Shown here piece after piece: positions 42,442 to 52,076 of a stretch of DNA of 64,000 nucleotides (position 1 is the first letter of the stretch; each line of letters starts with the position of its first letter). The position numbers and the translations under genes were made by a program. The notes under the pieces are model-generated. The model was not told the DNA's origin and did no database searches. It saw nothing but the letters and a program-made list of their open reading frames with translations. The stretch comes from Phocaeicola sp. GTDB taxonomy: Bacteria > Bacteroidota > Bacteroidia > Bacteroidales > Bacteroidaceae. The DNA lies in NCBI GenBank assembly GCA_020026225.1, contig JAHHQU010000001.1, forward strand, positions 1-64,000. The letters are read 5' to 3'.

Positions 42442-44463
42442 ATGGGAAAGATTCCCTCTTTGCTAACTTACCCTATATTCCGGTTGACCGTTTCGATGGC
42501 AGCCGGAATTTTTTTATTCGACCGATTGGGGGACGGAACGCTTCTTTTGTGGCAGTTCTTCTTGCTTTTTTGCTTGTTGCTGTTGCTGGCGATGTGCTTC
42601 TATCGGACGAAAGTTTATGCCTTACGTTTGGGATTTGGGATAATAGCGACCTTGTGTTTCTTCGTGTTTGGAGGAATGCGGCTTTTGGCTGAGAAAGAGC
42701 GTCTGATGTATCATTGGGAAGAGGGAGAAGCGATTTATTTAGGAAGGGTAGTGACTACTCCCCAACAGAAAGGAAAGGCCTGGCAGGCTGAAGTGGAAGT
42801 GGAGGACAGGTTTGCTTTTCCTGATTCCTTGCAGAAGGATTCCTTGAGAGGGGATTCTTTGTTCTTGTCTGAGATGAAAGGCTCTCAAAGACGTATTGGA
42901 CGTTCCATTCTTTGGTCATGGCTTCCCGATTCGGCTCAGAAACCGGTAGTGTGTGGAAGTGTTGTAGTGTTTGAAGCAAAGATAAATCGCCCGATTTCTG
43001 ATGTGGATTTGTCAGGGTTTGATTATGCCGGCTATCTCCTGACCAAGGGGATGAGTGGAACGGCAATTACCTTTCAAGGAAATTGGAAAGTTTTGGATGT
43101 CCCTTGCCAGTTGTCTTTCAAGCAAAGGGCTTTGCGCTGTCGGGATTGGATCGTAGCTCGGTACCGCTCTTGGAATTTGGGTTCGGATGAATTGGCTGTA
43201 GTGGCTGCTTTGACCATTGGCGATAAGCACGAGCTAACTTCCGAATTGAAGGTAAGGTATAGTGCTGCAGGAGTCAGTCATGTGTTGGCCTTGTCGGGTC
43301 TGCATGTCGGTATCTTATCCACGATCTTATATCTGCTTTTCACTCCTCTATTGCGTTGGCGTTACGGGAAGTTTTTGCGTTCACTCGGTGTCGTTTCAGT
43401 ACTTTGGGCTTTTGCATTTGTGTCAGGTCTGAGTCCTTCGGTGGTTCGGGCGGTAACGATGTGTACCTTGTATCTCGTTTCAAATTGTGTGTTGGAAGAA
43501 AGGTTCTCTGCTGTATACACCGTCACCTTGACCGCTTTTTTGATGCTCATCTATCAACCGTTATATCTTTTTGACTTGAGTTTCCAACTTTCTTTTGCGG
43601 CGGTTTATTCCATCTTGTACTTTTATCCTTTGATGGTGTCGCTTTGGACTGTTCAGAATCCATTGATAAAGTATGTGTGGAATGGCTTGGCGGTCTCTAT
43701 TTCAGCCCAATTAGGGACGTTGCCGCTGATTCTGTACTATTTTGGAACATTCCCAACCTATTTCCTGTTGGCTAATTTCTTGGTCGGAGTGTTGGCCACC
43801 TGCGTTTTGGTGGGAGGCTTGTTGGCTTTACTGGTCTCGTCTTTGCCCTGGATAGGTTCAGTTGCAGTAGGTTTCTTGAATCTTTCAGCGGTAGCAATGA
43901 ATGTTTCCCTCCGATGGATACAAAGTCTGAAGGGGGCACAATGGGACTCCTTGTCCATTACCTGCTCTCAAGCAGTGTGTGGCTGTATCGTGCTGTGCAC
44001 ACTGTATCTTTTCTGCACCCAAAGGCGTCCACGATACTTGCTCTTGATGCTGTTGGGCTTCAATTGTTTTTTGTTGGAATGGAATTATCACATCTTGAGT
44101 CCTTCTCCTAAAATTCTTTTTCTGTCGAGAGGAGAACTTTTTCTCAAGCAGGAAGAGGAGGCAGTACCCTTGGTAGCCTCCAAAGGTCTTTTTCTGATAG
44201 ATACCTTGCGTATCGGCTTGATGAAGTCGGATTATTGGATGGGAAAAGAGGCTGAAAAGAAGATAGAGTTGGATTATATCTGTCTCTGCAGAGGTTTCAG
44301 GGGAAGTATCCAAGCTTTAACGCGTGTCTTTACTTTTCAGCAAGTCATTTTGGATGTTTCTTTGAATGATAGATACCGTCAGAAACTCATTCGAGAATGT
44401 CAAGAAATGAAAATTCCTTATCGGGATAATTCGAAACAAGGTTCTTTCATAATTTTTCTTTAA
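42442..44463 (+). CDS. ComEC/Rec2-family membrane protein
   Basis: A 673-residue membrane protein. The N-terminal DUF4131 region has two helices and a soluble OB-like part to about residue 210. The Competence core follows: LTIGDKHELTSELKVRYSAAGVSHVLALSGLHVGIL (in parts: LTIGDKHELTS, then HVLALSGLHVGIL), and about eight further helices. The family forms the DNA-uptake channel in competent bacteria. The C-terminal part (about 540-673) is in the place of the metallo-beta-lactamase domain but lacks an HxHxDH motif, as usual in Bacteroidetes, so no nuclease activity is expected from it. Natural competence in this host is not shown. Confidence 0.88.
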   Translation: MGKIPSLLTYPIFRLTVSMAAGIFLFDRLGDGTLLLWQFFLLFCLLLLLAMCFYRTKVYALRLGFGIIATLCFFVFGGMRLLAEKERLMYHWEEGEAIYLGRVVTTPQQKGKAWQAEVEVEDRFAFPDSLQKDSLRGDSLFLSEMKGSQRRIGRSILWSWLPDSAQKPVVCGSVVVFEAKINRPISDVDLSGFDYAGYLLTKGMSGTAITFQGNWKVLDVPCQLSFKQRALRCRDWIVARYRSWNLGSDELAVVAALTIGDKHELTSELKVRYSAAGVSHVLALSGLHVGILSTILYLLFTPLLRWRYGKFLRSLGVVSVLWAFAFVSGLSPSVVRAVTMCTLYLVSNCVLEERFSAVYTVTLTAFLMLIYQPLYLFDLSFQLSFAAVYSILYFYPLMVSLWTVQNPLIKYVWNGLAVSISAQLGTLPLILYYFGTFPTYFLLANFLVGVLATCVLVGGLLALLVSSLPWIGSVAVGFLNLSAVAMNVSLRWIQSLKGAQWDSLSITCSQAVCGCIVLCTLYLFCTQRRPRYLLLMLLGFNCFLLEWNYHILSPSPKILFLSRGELFLKQEEEAVPLVASKGLFLIDTLRIGLMKSDYWMGKEAEKKIELDYICLCRGFRGSIQALTRVFTFQQVILDVSLNDRYRQKLIRECQEMKIPYRDNSKQGSFIIFL

Positions 44464-44478
44464 ATAGAAATAAATTCG

Positions 44479-44486
44479 TATTTTTG
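44479..44486 (+). promoter_or_regulatory. -7 box for the DHH phosphoesterase gene
   Basis: TATTTTTG matches TAnnTTTG, 32 bases before ATG 44519. Confidence 0.5.
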
Positions 44487-44518
44487 TCGACTTAATAGAA
44501 TGTAGATTATAAATTAAC

Positions 44519-45556
44519 ATGCTGACTAAGAAAATTCAACAAGCTAGTATTGATAAAGTTGAAACCTATTTTGAACGTGCGGAAAATATTGTGATTGTAA
44601 CGCATGTCTCTCCTGATGGGGATGCCATCGGCTCCTCTTTGGGATTGTATCATTTCTTGACAGGACAGGAGAAGAATGTGCATATCGTCGTTCCAAATGC
44701 TTTCCCTGATTTTTTGCGTTGGATGTCTGGCGCTAAAGACATCATTCGTTACGATAAAGATGCTGAATTAGCGGACAAATTGATAGCCGAAGCAGATGTA
44801 ATCTGTTGTCTGGACTTTAATGCTTTGTCGCGTATCGATGCTGTAGCAAAACCGGTTGCTGCCTCTCAAGGACGTAAGGTGATGATTGACCATCACTTGA
44901 ATCCGGAACCATTCTGTAAAGTGACAATTTCTCATCCGGAAATTTCATCCACTTGTGAACTGGTGTTCAGAGTGATCTGCCGTCTTGGATGTTTCGATGA
45001 TATCACCCGTGAGGGAGCTGAATGTATTTATGCGGGAATGATGACTGATACAGGGGGATTTACCTACAATTCTAACGATAGAGAAATCTATTTCATTATC
45101 AGTCAGCTGCTTTCAAAAGGAATTGATAAGGATGAAATTTATCGTAAGGTATTTAATACCTATTCGCAGGACAGACTGCGGCTGATGGGATATGTGCTTT
45201 ATGAAAAAATGCAGGTCCTTCCACAATTCAGAACGGCTTTGATTTGTCTGACGCAGAAAGAACAGAACCGATTTAATTCTGTGAAAGGAGATACCGAAGG
45301 GTTTGTGAATATTCCTCTTCAGATTCAAAATATATGTTTCTCTGTCTTCCTGCGTGAAGATGCAGAGAAGAAGATGATAAAAGTATCTTTGCGTTCGGTC
45401 GGTGACTTCCCTTGCAATAAAGTGGCGGCTGAGTTCTTTAATGGAGGAGGACATAAAAATGCTTCTGGCGGTGAATTCTGGGGAACCATGGATGAGGCTG
45501 TTGAAGTTTTCAAGAGAGCCGTGGTCAAATACGAAGAACTCTTGTTGAAGAATTAG
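44519..45556 (+). CDS. DHH-family phosphoesterase (NrnA-like nanoRNase/pAp phosphatase)
   Basis: A 345-residue DHH-DHHA1 protein. The metal-binding motifs are in order: THVSPDGDAIGSSLG (28-42; His and two Asp), CCLDFNALSRID, MIDHHLNPEPF (DHH), and MMTDTGGFTYN. The DHHA1 substrate-binding motif GGGHKNASGGEF is near the C-terminus (about 309-320). The family degrades short RNAs and dephosphorylates 3'-phosphoadenosine 5'-phosphate, and some members cleave cyclic-dinucleotide products. The start at 44519 follows a -7 box. Confidence 0.92.
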   Translation: MLTKKIQQASIDKVETYFERAENIVIVTHVSPDGDAIGSSLGLYHFLTGQEKNVHIVVPNAFPDFLRWMSGAKDIIRYDKDAELADKLIAEADVICCLDFNALSRIDAVAKPVAASQGRKVMIDHHLNPEPFCKVTISHPEISSTCELVFRVICRLGCFDDITREGAECIYAGMMTDTGGFTYNSNDREIYFIISQLLSKGIDKDEIYRKVFNTYSQDRLRLMGYVLYEKMQVLPQFRTALICLTQKEQNRFNSVKGDTEGFVNIPLQIQNICFSVFLREDAEKKMIKVSLRSVGDFPCNKVAAEFFNGGGHKNASGGEFWGTMDEAVEVFKRAVVKYEELLLKN

Positions 45557-45627
45557 TCCTTTATTAAATTTGAAATATTTTAACGATAAATAAACTTATC
45601 AGATACAGGTGCGTCCGATAGTTTTCG

Positions 45628-45635
45628 TACTTTTG
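45628..45635 (+). promoter_or_regulatory. -7 box for the DUF4827-type gene
   Basis: TACTTTTG matches TAnnTTTG, 19 bases before ATG 45655. No -33 match seen. Confidence 0.5.
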
Positions 45636-45654
45636 TCTGGAAAAAATTAGTAAT

Positions 45655-46326
45655 ATGAAGAATTTTTATATCCAAATACTGTTAGGATTATTGGTATTGG
45701 TAGGCCTTCAGGCTTGTAATGACGGCAAAACTTATGGTGAATTGGTGGAAGAAGAAGAGGATGCAATCGCTCGTTATATTTCACAGCATAATATTAAAGT
45801 CATAAGCAAAGATCAATTCTTTGCAAACGATTCTACAACAGCCGAGAATGAGTATGCCTTTTTTAAGGATAAAGGAATTTACATGAATATCGTTTATCCG
45901 GGAGATGCAGAAGAAATTCTTCCTGATGGATCGCATGTCTTGCTTTCTCGTTTTGTGGAAGTGCTGATGAAGGATGTGCCGGATTTGGGTCGTGTAACAG
46001 GTGATACTCTCTTGAAGAATATGTATGCTAATGATTATCCTGGCATGCAGATGAAGCCAGAAGAATATTCGGTAGTTATTGAAAACAAGACCAATTATAT
46101 GGGAACTTTTACTGGAAGATATTCTTTAATGGCTAGAACTTACGAGGGTAACACAGCAGTTCCTACTGGATGGTTGTTCCCGTTGCAGTTCATCAAGCCT
46201 GCTCGTACAACTCAATCTTCTAAGGTGGCTCGCGTGAAACTGATTCTGCCGCATAGTGAAGGCTCATTCTATGCTTCTCGCTTTGTATATCCTTGTTTTT
46301 ACGAAATAACCTATAATCTTAGATAA
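45655..46326 (+). CDS. DUF4827-type lipoprotein of unknown function
   Basis: A 223-residue lipoprotein. The signal ends LVLVGLQAC (Cys21). The mature protein starts NDGKTYGELVEEEEDAIARYI, followed by a beta-rich region with YMNIVYPGDAEEI, a TRF-like LLSRFVEVLM strand, and LMARTYEGNTAVPTGWLFPLQF, reminiscent of FKBP-like surfaces. I recall this as the Bacteroidales family DUF4827; the assignment is from memory of its layout. It is followed 12 bases later by the phosphohexomutase gene, so the two may be co-transcribed. Confidence 0.7.
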   Translation: MKNFYIQILLGLLVLVGLQACNDGKTYGELVEEEEDAIARYISQHNIKVISKDQFFANDSTTAENEYAFFKDKGIYMNIVYPGDAEEILPDGSHVLLSRFVEVLMKDVPDLGRVTGDTLLKNMYANDYPGMQMKPEEYSVVIENKTNYMGTFTGRYSLMARTYEGNTAVPTGWLFPLQFIKPARTTQSSKVARVKLILPHSEGSFYASRFVYPCFYEITYNLR

Positions 46327-46338
46327 AAGAATACAACT

Positions 46339-47724
46339 ATGACACTAATCAAATCTATTTCAGGCATCCGAGGTACTATCGGTGGACCCGTTGGAGTGGG
46401 ACTGAATCCCTTAGATATTGTGAAGTTTACTTCTGCCTATGCTACGTTGATTCGCAAAACGACTTCTGTAAAGAGTAATAAAATTGTAGTGGGACGTGAT
46501 GCACGTATCTCAGGCGAGATGGTTAAGAATGTGGTATGCGGAACGTTAATGGGGATGGGATTTGATGTGGTGAACATAGGTCTTGCTTCAACTCCAACCA
46601 CAGAATTGGCTGTAACGATGGAAGGTGCTTGTGGAGGTATCATTCTTACTGCAAGTCATAATCCTAGACAGTGGAATGCCTTGAAACTTTTAAATGAACG
46701 GGGCGAATTCTTGAATGCAGCGGAAGGACAGGAAGTGCTTCGAATTGCGGCAGCAGAAGAATTTACTTTTGCGGAAGTGGATCAGTTGGGCAAGTATAGA
46801 GAAGATGCTACGTATGACCAGCGTCACATTGATAATGTATTGGCCTTAAAGTTGGTGGATGTTGAAGCCATTCGCAAGGCTCATTTCCGTGTGGCACTTG
46901 ATTGTATCAATTCGGTAGGAGGTATTATTCTTCCTAAGCTGTTGGAACAGTTGGGTGTAGAGCATGTGGATAAGCTCTATTGTGAACCTACCGGTGATTT
47001 CCAGCACAATCCTGAACCCTTGGAAAAGAATCTGGGCGATATTATGGGATTGATGAAGAAAGGTGGCAATGATGTCGCTTTCGTTTGTGACCCGGATGTC
47101 GACCGTTTGGCTATTATCTGTGAGGATGGTACAATGTATGGTGAAGAATATACATTGGTAACCGTTGCGGATTATGTGTTGAAGCATACTCCAGGAAATA
47201 CTTGCTCGAATTTGAGTTCGACTCGTGCTTTGCGTGACGTAACTAGAAAATACGGTCAGGAATACAATGCGGCCGCTGTTGGAGAAGTGAATGTGGTGAC
47301 CAAGATGAAAGCCACTCATGCAGTAATTGGGGGAGAAGGAAACGGAGGAGTTATCTATCCGGAATCTCATTATGGACGAGATGCATTGGTAGGAATCGCT
47401 CTTTTCTTGAGTCATCTGGCACATGAAAGTAAGAAAGTGACAAAACTTCGAGCTACTTACCCGAATTATTTCATTGCAAAGAATCGTATCGACTTGACAC
47501 CGGAGACCGATGTGGATGCTATTTTGGCAAAAGTCAAAGAACTTTATAAAAATGAGGAAATCAATGACATTGATGGTGTGAAGATTGATTTTCCTGACAA
47601 ATGGGTTCACTTGAGAAAAAGTAATACGGAACCTATCATACGTGTTTATTCAGAAGCATCCACAATGGAAGCGGCTGATGAACTCGGCAAGCAAATTATG
47701 GATATCGTTTATAGCTTGATTTAA
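46339..47724 (+). CDS. glmM: Phosphoglucosamine/phosphomannomutase-family enzyme (GlmM-like)
   Basis: A 461-residue alpha-D-phosphohexomutase. The start SISGIRGTIGG binds substrate phosphate. The catalytic phosphoserine is S106 in TASHNPRQWNALK, the metal loop is CDPDVDRLAI, the sugar loop is GEGNGGVIYP, and the C-terminal phosphate site is RKSNTEPIIRVYSEA. Most Bacteroides homologues are annotated GlmM (glucosamine-6-P to glucosamine-1-P for UDP-GlcNAc), but some family members act on mannose or glucose phosphates, so the symbol is tentative. Terminated by a strong hairpin. Confidence 0.9.
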   Translation: MTLIKSISGIRGTIGGPVGVGLNPLDIVKFTSAYATLIRKTTSVKSNKIVVGRDARISGEMVKNVVCGTLMGMGFDVVNIGLASTPTTELAVTMEGACGGIILTASHNPRQWNALKLLNERGEFLNAAEGQEVLRIAAAEEFTFAEVDQLGKYREDATYDQRHIDNVLALKLVDVEAIRKAHFRVALDCINSVGGIILPKLLEQLGVEHVDKLYCEPTGDFQHNPEPLEKNLGDIMGLMKKGGNDVAFVCDPDVDRLAIICEDGTMYGEEYTLVTVADYVLKHTPGNTCSNLSSTRALRDVTRKYGQEYNAAAVGEVNVVTKMKATHAVIGGEGNGGVIYPESHYGRDALVGIALFLSHLAHESKKVTKLRATYPNYFIAKNRIDLTPETDVDAILAKVKELYKNEEINDIDGVKIDFPDKWVHLRKSNTEPIIRVYSEASTMEAADELGKQIMDIVYSLI

Positions 47725-47747
47725 AGCAAGCATTAAATACAAATTAA

Positions 47748-47800
47748 TACTCTTTCTTCCTTGTTAATGTTTTGTCAACAGGAAAGAAAGAGTATTTTTT
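47748..47800 (+). terminator. Terminator after the phosphohexomutase gene
   Basis: An imperfect 18-base stem (47748-47765 with 47777-47794) is followed by six T. Confidence 0.88.
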
Positions 47801-47855
47801 GTTATATTTACTATGCTGTCGGCATTCGATGGCAGATGTCAAACTTAATAATTAA

Positions 47856-48368
47856 ATGAGTATGGATTTTTTAGAATTAGTGAAACAACGTCATTCGGTA
47901 CGTAATTACGAATCTCGCCCGATAGAACCGGAAAAATTAGAGTATATATTGGAATGTGTGCGTCTGGCTCCGTCTGCCGTGAATTTTCAGCCTTGGAAAT
48001 TTGCAGTCGTTACAGATCCGGAACTCTTGAAGCAAATTAAAACGGTCTATGCACGTGAGTGGTTCCAGACAGCTCCCTGCGTGATAGTAGCATGTGCCGA
48101 TCATTCCAGCTCTTGGCATCGCCAGGCTGATGGAAAAGATCATGCCGATATTGATGTGGCTATTGCAGTGGAACATTTATGTTTGGCGGCAACTCAACAA
48201 GGATTGGGAACTTGCTGGGTTTGTAATTTTGATGTCCCTCGTTGTGCGGAGATTATGGGATTGTCTGAAAACCTTATCCCAGTAGTTCTGATACCTATAG
48301 GGTATGCAGCCAAGTCGGATATTCTAGAAAAGAAACGTAAGGCGAAGGATGAGATTCTTCTCAAATAA
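47856..48368 (+). CDS. Nitroreductase-family FMN oxidoreductase
   Basis: A 170-residue flavoprotein, short for the family. The FMN motif RHSVRNYESRPIEPEKL (residues 9-25) is followed by APSAVNFQPWKFAVV, and the C-terminal part has QQGLGTCWVCNFD and LIPVVLIPIGYA. It probably dimerises and reduces nitro or quinone compounds with NAD(P)H; the physiological substrate is unknown. The start is ATG 47856 or the in-frame ATG 47862. Confidence 0.9.
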   Translation: MSMDFLELVKQRHSVRNYESRPIEPEKLEYILECVRLAPSAVNFQPWKFAVVTDPELLKQIKTVYAREWFQTAPCVIVACADHSSSWHRQADGKDHADIDVAIAVEHLCLAATQQGLGTCWVCNFDVPRCAEIMGLSENLIPVVLIPIGYAAKSDILEKKRKAKDEILLK

Positions 48369-48641
48369 ATTATAAAGATAAAAATTAAAACATTCTTTTC
48401 ATGAAAACTAACGGCTGTATGAAAAAGTATGGGCTTAGGTACGTTTTCATGCTGCTTCGCTAATTTTATCGAGAAGAAAGGTTCCGTGAAAATAGATTTT
48501 ATTTATTTTCAATCTAAATAGAAAATTATTTTTTAACTCGAATTAGTAATAGTTTTTAATAAAAAATATCTATTTTTGGAGTCTCTTTGAAAAGTCATGT
48601 TTTTAAAGAGTGTTTTGTATACATAATAATAATGCTTTAAA
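48369..48641 (+). promoter_or_regulatory. Intergenic region with promoter candidate for the decarboxylase operon
   Basis: A 273-base gap. TATTTTTG at 48571-48578 is a -7 box about 70 bases before the gamma-subunit gene. A weak CTCTTT/AAAGAG pairing (48583-48588 with 48605-48610) lies in the would-be leader. No gene or RNA family was recognised in the rest. Confidence 0.45.
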
Positions 48642-48899
48642 ATGGAAAACATTGAAACAGGATTAATGCTAATGTTAGTTGGTATGACAACTGTTTTCGT
48701 CATCCTTCTCATTGTTATCGAATTGAGTCAGCTTTTAATTAAGCTTGTCAATAAGATAGCTCCAGAAGAAGAACCGAAAAAGAAAGTTGTTAAAGCAACG
48801 CCTTCCACAGATGCTGGTGCAATGGATGCTATCAAGGCAGCCGTTGATATTCTTACAGCCGGTCAGGGTAAGGTTATTAAAGTAGAAAAATTACGTTAA
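48642..48899 (+). CDS. Oxaloacetate decarboxylase gamma-type subunit (OadG family)
   Basis: An 85-residue small membrane protein. One N-terminal helix (about 8-30, LMLVGMTTVFVILLIVIELS) is the OadG signature. A Lys/Pro-rich linker and a short helix (DAMDAIKAAVDIL) follow. Gamma subunits anchor the alpha chain to the beta pump and help bind zinc. It starts the three-gene operon and lies 26 bases before the alpha-type gene. Confidence 0.85.
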   Translation: MENIETGLMLMLVGMTTVFVILLIVIELSQLLIKLVNKIAPEEEPKKKVVKATPSTDAGAMDAIKAAVDILTAGQGKVIKVEKLR

Positions 48900-48925
48900 T
48901 CTGAAAAGAAACACATGTATTCATC

Positions 48926-50779
48926 ATGGAAAAAGAAGTAAAATTTAGTCTGGTCTTCCGCGATATGTGGCAGAGTGCCGGAAAGTATGTTCCGCGTGTA
49001 GACCAGTTGGTAAAGGTAGCCCCAGCCATTATTGAAATGGGGTGTTTCGCTCGTGTAGAAACAAATGGAGGTGGTTTTGAACAAGTAAACCTGTTGTTTG
49101 GTGAAAATCCGAACAAGGCTGTCAGAGAATGGACAAAACCTTTCCATGAAGCAGGTATTCAAACTCATATGCTTGACCGTGCTTTGAACGGCCTTCGTAT
49201 GAGTCCGGTTCCAGCTGACGTTCGTAAATTGTTTTATAAAGTAAAGAAAGCCCAGGGTACAGACATTACTCGTACATTCTGCGGTTTGAACGATGTTCGT
49301 AACATCATCCCTTCAATCGGTTATGCACATGAAGCAGGCATGATTTCTCAGTGTAGCTTGTGTATCACTTATTCACCGATTCATACAGTAGAATATTACT
49401 TGAATATCGCCAAGCAGTTGATCGATGCTGGTTGCGATGAAATCTGTATCAAAGATATGGCTGGTATCGGCCGTCCTGCATTCTTGGGAAAAATCGTAGC
49501 AGGAATCAAACAAATCAAAGACATCACTATTCAGTACCACTCTCATGCAGGTCCAGGCTTTAACATGGCTTCTATCTTGGAAGTATGTAAGGCAGGTTGT
49601 GACTATGTGGATGTAGGTATGGAACCTCTTTCATGGGGTACCGGTCATGCCGATGTAATCAGCGTACAGGCTATGTTGAAAGATGCCGGCTTCAAAGTGC
49701 CAGAAATCAATATGCAGGCATACATGAAGGTACGTTCTATGATTCAAGAATTCATGGATGATTTCTTGGGATTGTACATCAGTCCAAAGAACCGTTTGAT
49801 GAACTCTTTATTGATCGCTCCAGGACTTCCAGGTGGTATGATGGGTAGCTTGATGGCTGACTTGGAAACCAACTTGGAATCTATCAACAAATATAAAGCA
49901 AAACGTAACTTGCCGTTCATGACTCAGGATGAGTTGTTGATCAAACTCTTCGACGAAGTAGCTTACGTATGGCCACGTGTTGGTTATCCTTGCTTGGTAA
50001 CTCCGTTCAGCCAGTATGTGAAGAACCTTGCCATGATGAATGTCATTCAGATGGAAAAAGGTAAAGAACGTTGGGGTATGATCGCCGATGATATTTGGGA
50101 TATGATCTTAGGTAAGGCTGGTCAGTTGCCTGGTCCTTTGGCTCCTGAAATTGTTGAGAAGGCTAAACGTGAAGGTCGTAAGTTCTTCACTGGCAATCCT
50201 CAGGACAATTACCCAGATGCATTGGAGAAATATACTCAGATGATGTGGGAAAAGAAATGGGATAAAGGTCAGGACGATGAAGAACTCTTTGAATATGCTA
50301 TGCACCCAGCTCAGTATGAAGCATACAAGAGCGGTAAGGCTAAAGCAGATTTCTTGGAAGATGTGAAGAAACGTCGTGCAGAACAGGAAGCTACTCACGT
50401 ATCTAACGAACCGACTAAGGTACTTACCGTTGATGTTAACGGTCAGGCTTACCGCGTAACCGTAGCTTATGGTGACGTGAATCCAGAAGTTTTGGCTACC
50501 ACTCAGGCTGGAGCTGCTGCAGCAAGTCCTGCTGCTCCTGCAGGTGAAGGTAAAGATATCCTTTGTCCATTGGAAGGTAAATTCTTCTTGGTTAAGAATG
50601 CCAATGAAACCCCTGTAAAAGTGGGTGATAAAGTGAACGAAGGCGATGTGATTTGCTATGTAGAAGCGATGAAGACTTACAATGCAATCCGTGCTGAATT
50701 TACTGGTACAGTAACTGCTATCTGTGCAAATCAGGGTGATGCTGTTTCTGAAGATGATGTATTAATGAAAATATTGTAA
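48926..50779 (+). CDS. Biotin-dependent carboxyltransferase, oxaloacetate decarboxylase alpha type
   Basis: A 617-residue protein: an HMGL-like/carboxyltransferase TIM barrel (residues about 1-300, with FSLVFRDMWQSA, IKDMAGIGRPA and YHSHAGPGFNMA metal-site motifs), a PYC_OADA middle domain, an Ala/Pro-rich hinge near residue 535, and a biotinyl domain with the biotin lysine at 583 in EAMKTYNAI. The motif is AMKT rather than the usual AMKM. Together with the gamma and beta genes it should decarboxylate oxaloacetate (or a related acid) and drive Na+ export. Its stop overlaps the beta gene start by one base. Confidence 0.92.
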   Translation: MEKEVKFSLVFRDMWQSAGKYVPRVDQLVKVAPAIIEMGCFARVETNGGGFEQVNLLFGENPNKAVREWTKPFHEAGIQTHMLDRALNGLRMSPVPADVRKLFYKVKKAQGTDITRTFCGLNDVRNIIPSIGYAHEAGMISQCSLCITYSPIHTVEYYLNIAKQLIDAGCDEICIKDMAGIGRPAFLGKIVAGIKQIKDITIQYHSHAGPGFNMASILEVCKAGCDYVDVGMEPLSWGTGHADVISVQAMLKDAGFKVPEINMQAYMKVRSMIQEFMDDFLGLYISPKNRLMNSLLIAPGLPGGMMGSLMADLETNLESINKYKAKRNLPFMTQDELLIKLFDEVAYVWPRVGYPCLVTPFSQYVKNLAMMNVIQMEKGKERWGMIADDIWDMILGKAGQLPGPLAPEIVEKAKREGRKFFTGNPQDNYPDALEKYTQMMWEKKWDKGQDDEELFEYAMHPAQYEAYKSGKAKADFLEDVKKRRAEQEATHVSNEPTKVLTVDVNGQAYRVTVAYGDVNPEVLATTQAGAAAASPAAPAGEGKDILCPLEGKFFLVKNANETPVKVGDKVNEGDVICYVEAMKTYNAIRAEFTGTVTAICANQGDAVSEDDVLMKIL

Positions 50780-52014
50780 TGGAAGAAATTTTTTCAAAAT
50801 TATATGATATGACCGCGTTCAGCAACATTGCTGCCGATCCGCGGTTCCTCATCATGTATGCCATTGCTTTTATCTTGCTTTACCTGGGTATCAAGAAGCA
50901 GTATGAGCCGCTTCTGTTGGTGCCTATCGCATTCGGGGTATTGATTGCCAATTTCCCAGGAGGTGATATGGGGGTCATTCAGGCAGATGAAAATGGTTTG
51001 GTCATGGTGAATGGTGTGGCAAAGAATATCTATCAGATGCCTCTTCATGAAATTGCTCATGACTTGGGACTGATGAACTTTATTTACTACATGTTGATTA
51101 AGACAGGTTTTTTGCCTCCTGTAATTTTTATGGGTGTAGGTGCATTGACCGACTTTGGTCCGATGCTTCGTAACCTTCGTCTTTCAATCTTTGGTGCTGC
51201 TGCTCAGTTGGGTATTTTTGCCGTACTGTTGGTAGCTATTATCTTTGGCTTTACTCCACAGGAAGCTGCTTCATTGGGTATCATCGGTGGTGCCGACGGT
51301 CCTACAGCTATCTTTACTACCATTAAATTGGCTCCTCATTTGTTAGGCCCTATTGCGATTGCGGCTTATTCATACATGGCGCTGGTTCCGGTAATCATTC
51401 CGTTGGTAGTACGCTTGTGGTGTTCAGAAAAAGAACTGCGCATCAATATGAAGGAACAGGAAAAGAAATTCCCTTCTTCTGTTGAAATCAAGAACTTACG
51501 TGTGTTGAAAATCCTTTTCCCTATCGCAGTAACTACTATCGTAGCTCTGTTCGTTCCGAGTGCAGTACCTTTGGTCGGTATGTTGATGTTCGGTAACTTG
51601 ATCAAGGAAATCGGTTCAAATACCTCTCGTTTGTTTGACGCAGCTTCAAACAGCATCATGAATGCGGCCACTATCTTCTTGGGACTTTCAGTAGGTGCAA
51701 CCATGACAATCGATGCGTTCTTGAATTGGACCACAATCGGTATTGTAATCGGTGGTTTCTTGGCTTTCGGTCTGTCAATCTCTGGTGGTATTTTCTTCGT
51801 GAAGATATTCAACCTCTTCACCAAGAAGAAGATCAATCCGTTGATCGGTGCAACAGGTTTGAGTGCGGTTCCTATGGCCAGCCGTGTTGCCAATGAAATC
51901 GCATTGAAATACGACCCGAAGAACCACGTTCTGCAATATTGTATGGCTAGTAACATCTCGGGTGTTATTGGTTCAGCGGTAGCTGCCGGTGTACTGATTT
52001 CATTCTTAGGCTAA
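50779..52014 (+). CDS. Sodium-translocating decarboxylase beta subunit (OadB-like)
   Basis: A 411-residue membrane protein with about 9-10 helices. LGIIGGADGPTAIFTTIKLAP holds the Na+-binding Asp (GADGPTAI), and SAVPMASRVANEIALKYDP is the other conserved segment (Ser/Arg of the pump). Length is usual for OadB/MmdB/GcdB. It converts decarboxylation energy into outward Na+ transport. The alpha gene's final base is the first base of this ATG, so the two are tightly coupled, and a strong terminator follows. Confidence 0.94.
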   Translation: MEEIFSKLYDMTAFSNIAADPRFLIMYAIAFILLYLGIKKQYEPLLLVPIAFGVLIANFPGGDMGVIQADENGLVMVNGVAKNIYQMPLHEIAHDLGLMNFIYYMLIKTGFLPPVIFMGVGALTDFGPMLRNLRLSIFGAAAQLGIFAVLLVAIIFGFTPQEAASLGIIGGADGPTAIFTTIKLAPHLLGPIAIAAYSYMALVPVIIPLVVRLWCSEKELRINMKEQEKKFPSSVEIKNLRVLKILFPIAVTTIVALFVPSAVPLVGMLMFGNLIKEIGSNTSRLFDAASNSIMNAATIFLGLSVGATMTIDAFLNWTTIGIVIGGFLAFGLSISGGIFFVKIFNLFTKKKINPLIGATGLSAVPMASRVANEIALKYDPKNHVLQYCMASNISGVIGSAVAAGVLISFLG

Positions 52015-52034
52015 TAGCTTGAATAGATCATATA

Positions 52035-52076
52035 ACGGTGTCTTGACGAAACATTTCGTCAGGACACCGTTTTTTT
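52035..52076 (+). terminator. Terminator of the decarboxylase operon
   Basis: A near-perfect 17-base stem (52035-52051 with 52054-52070; tight loop) is followed by seven T. Confidence 0.92.

Noticed and set aside
42387..42692. 101-codon + frame overlapping the comEC start
   Set aside because: It runs out of frame with the conserved ComEC N-terminus and has no family match that I can see.
46846..47610. 254-codon minus-strand frame over the phosphohexomutase gene
   Set aside because: Antisense shadow of a conserved enzyme.
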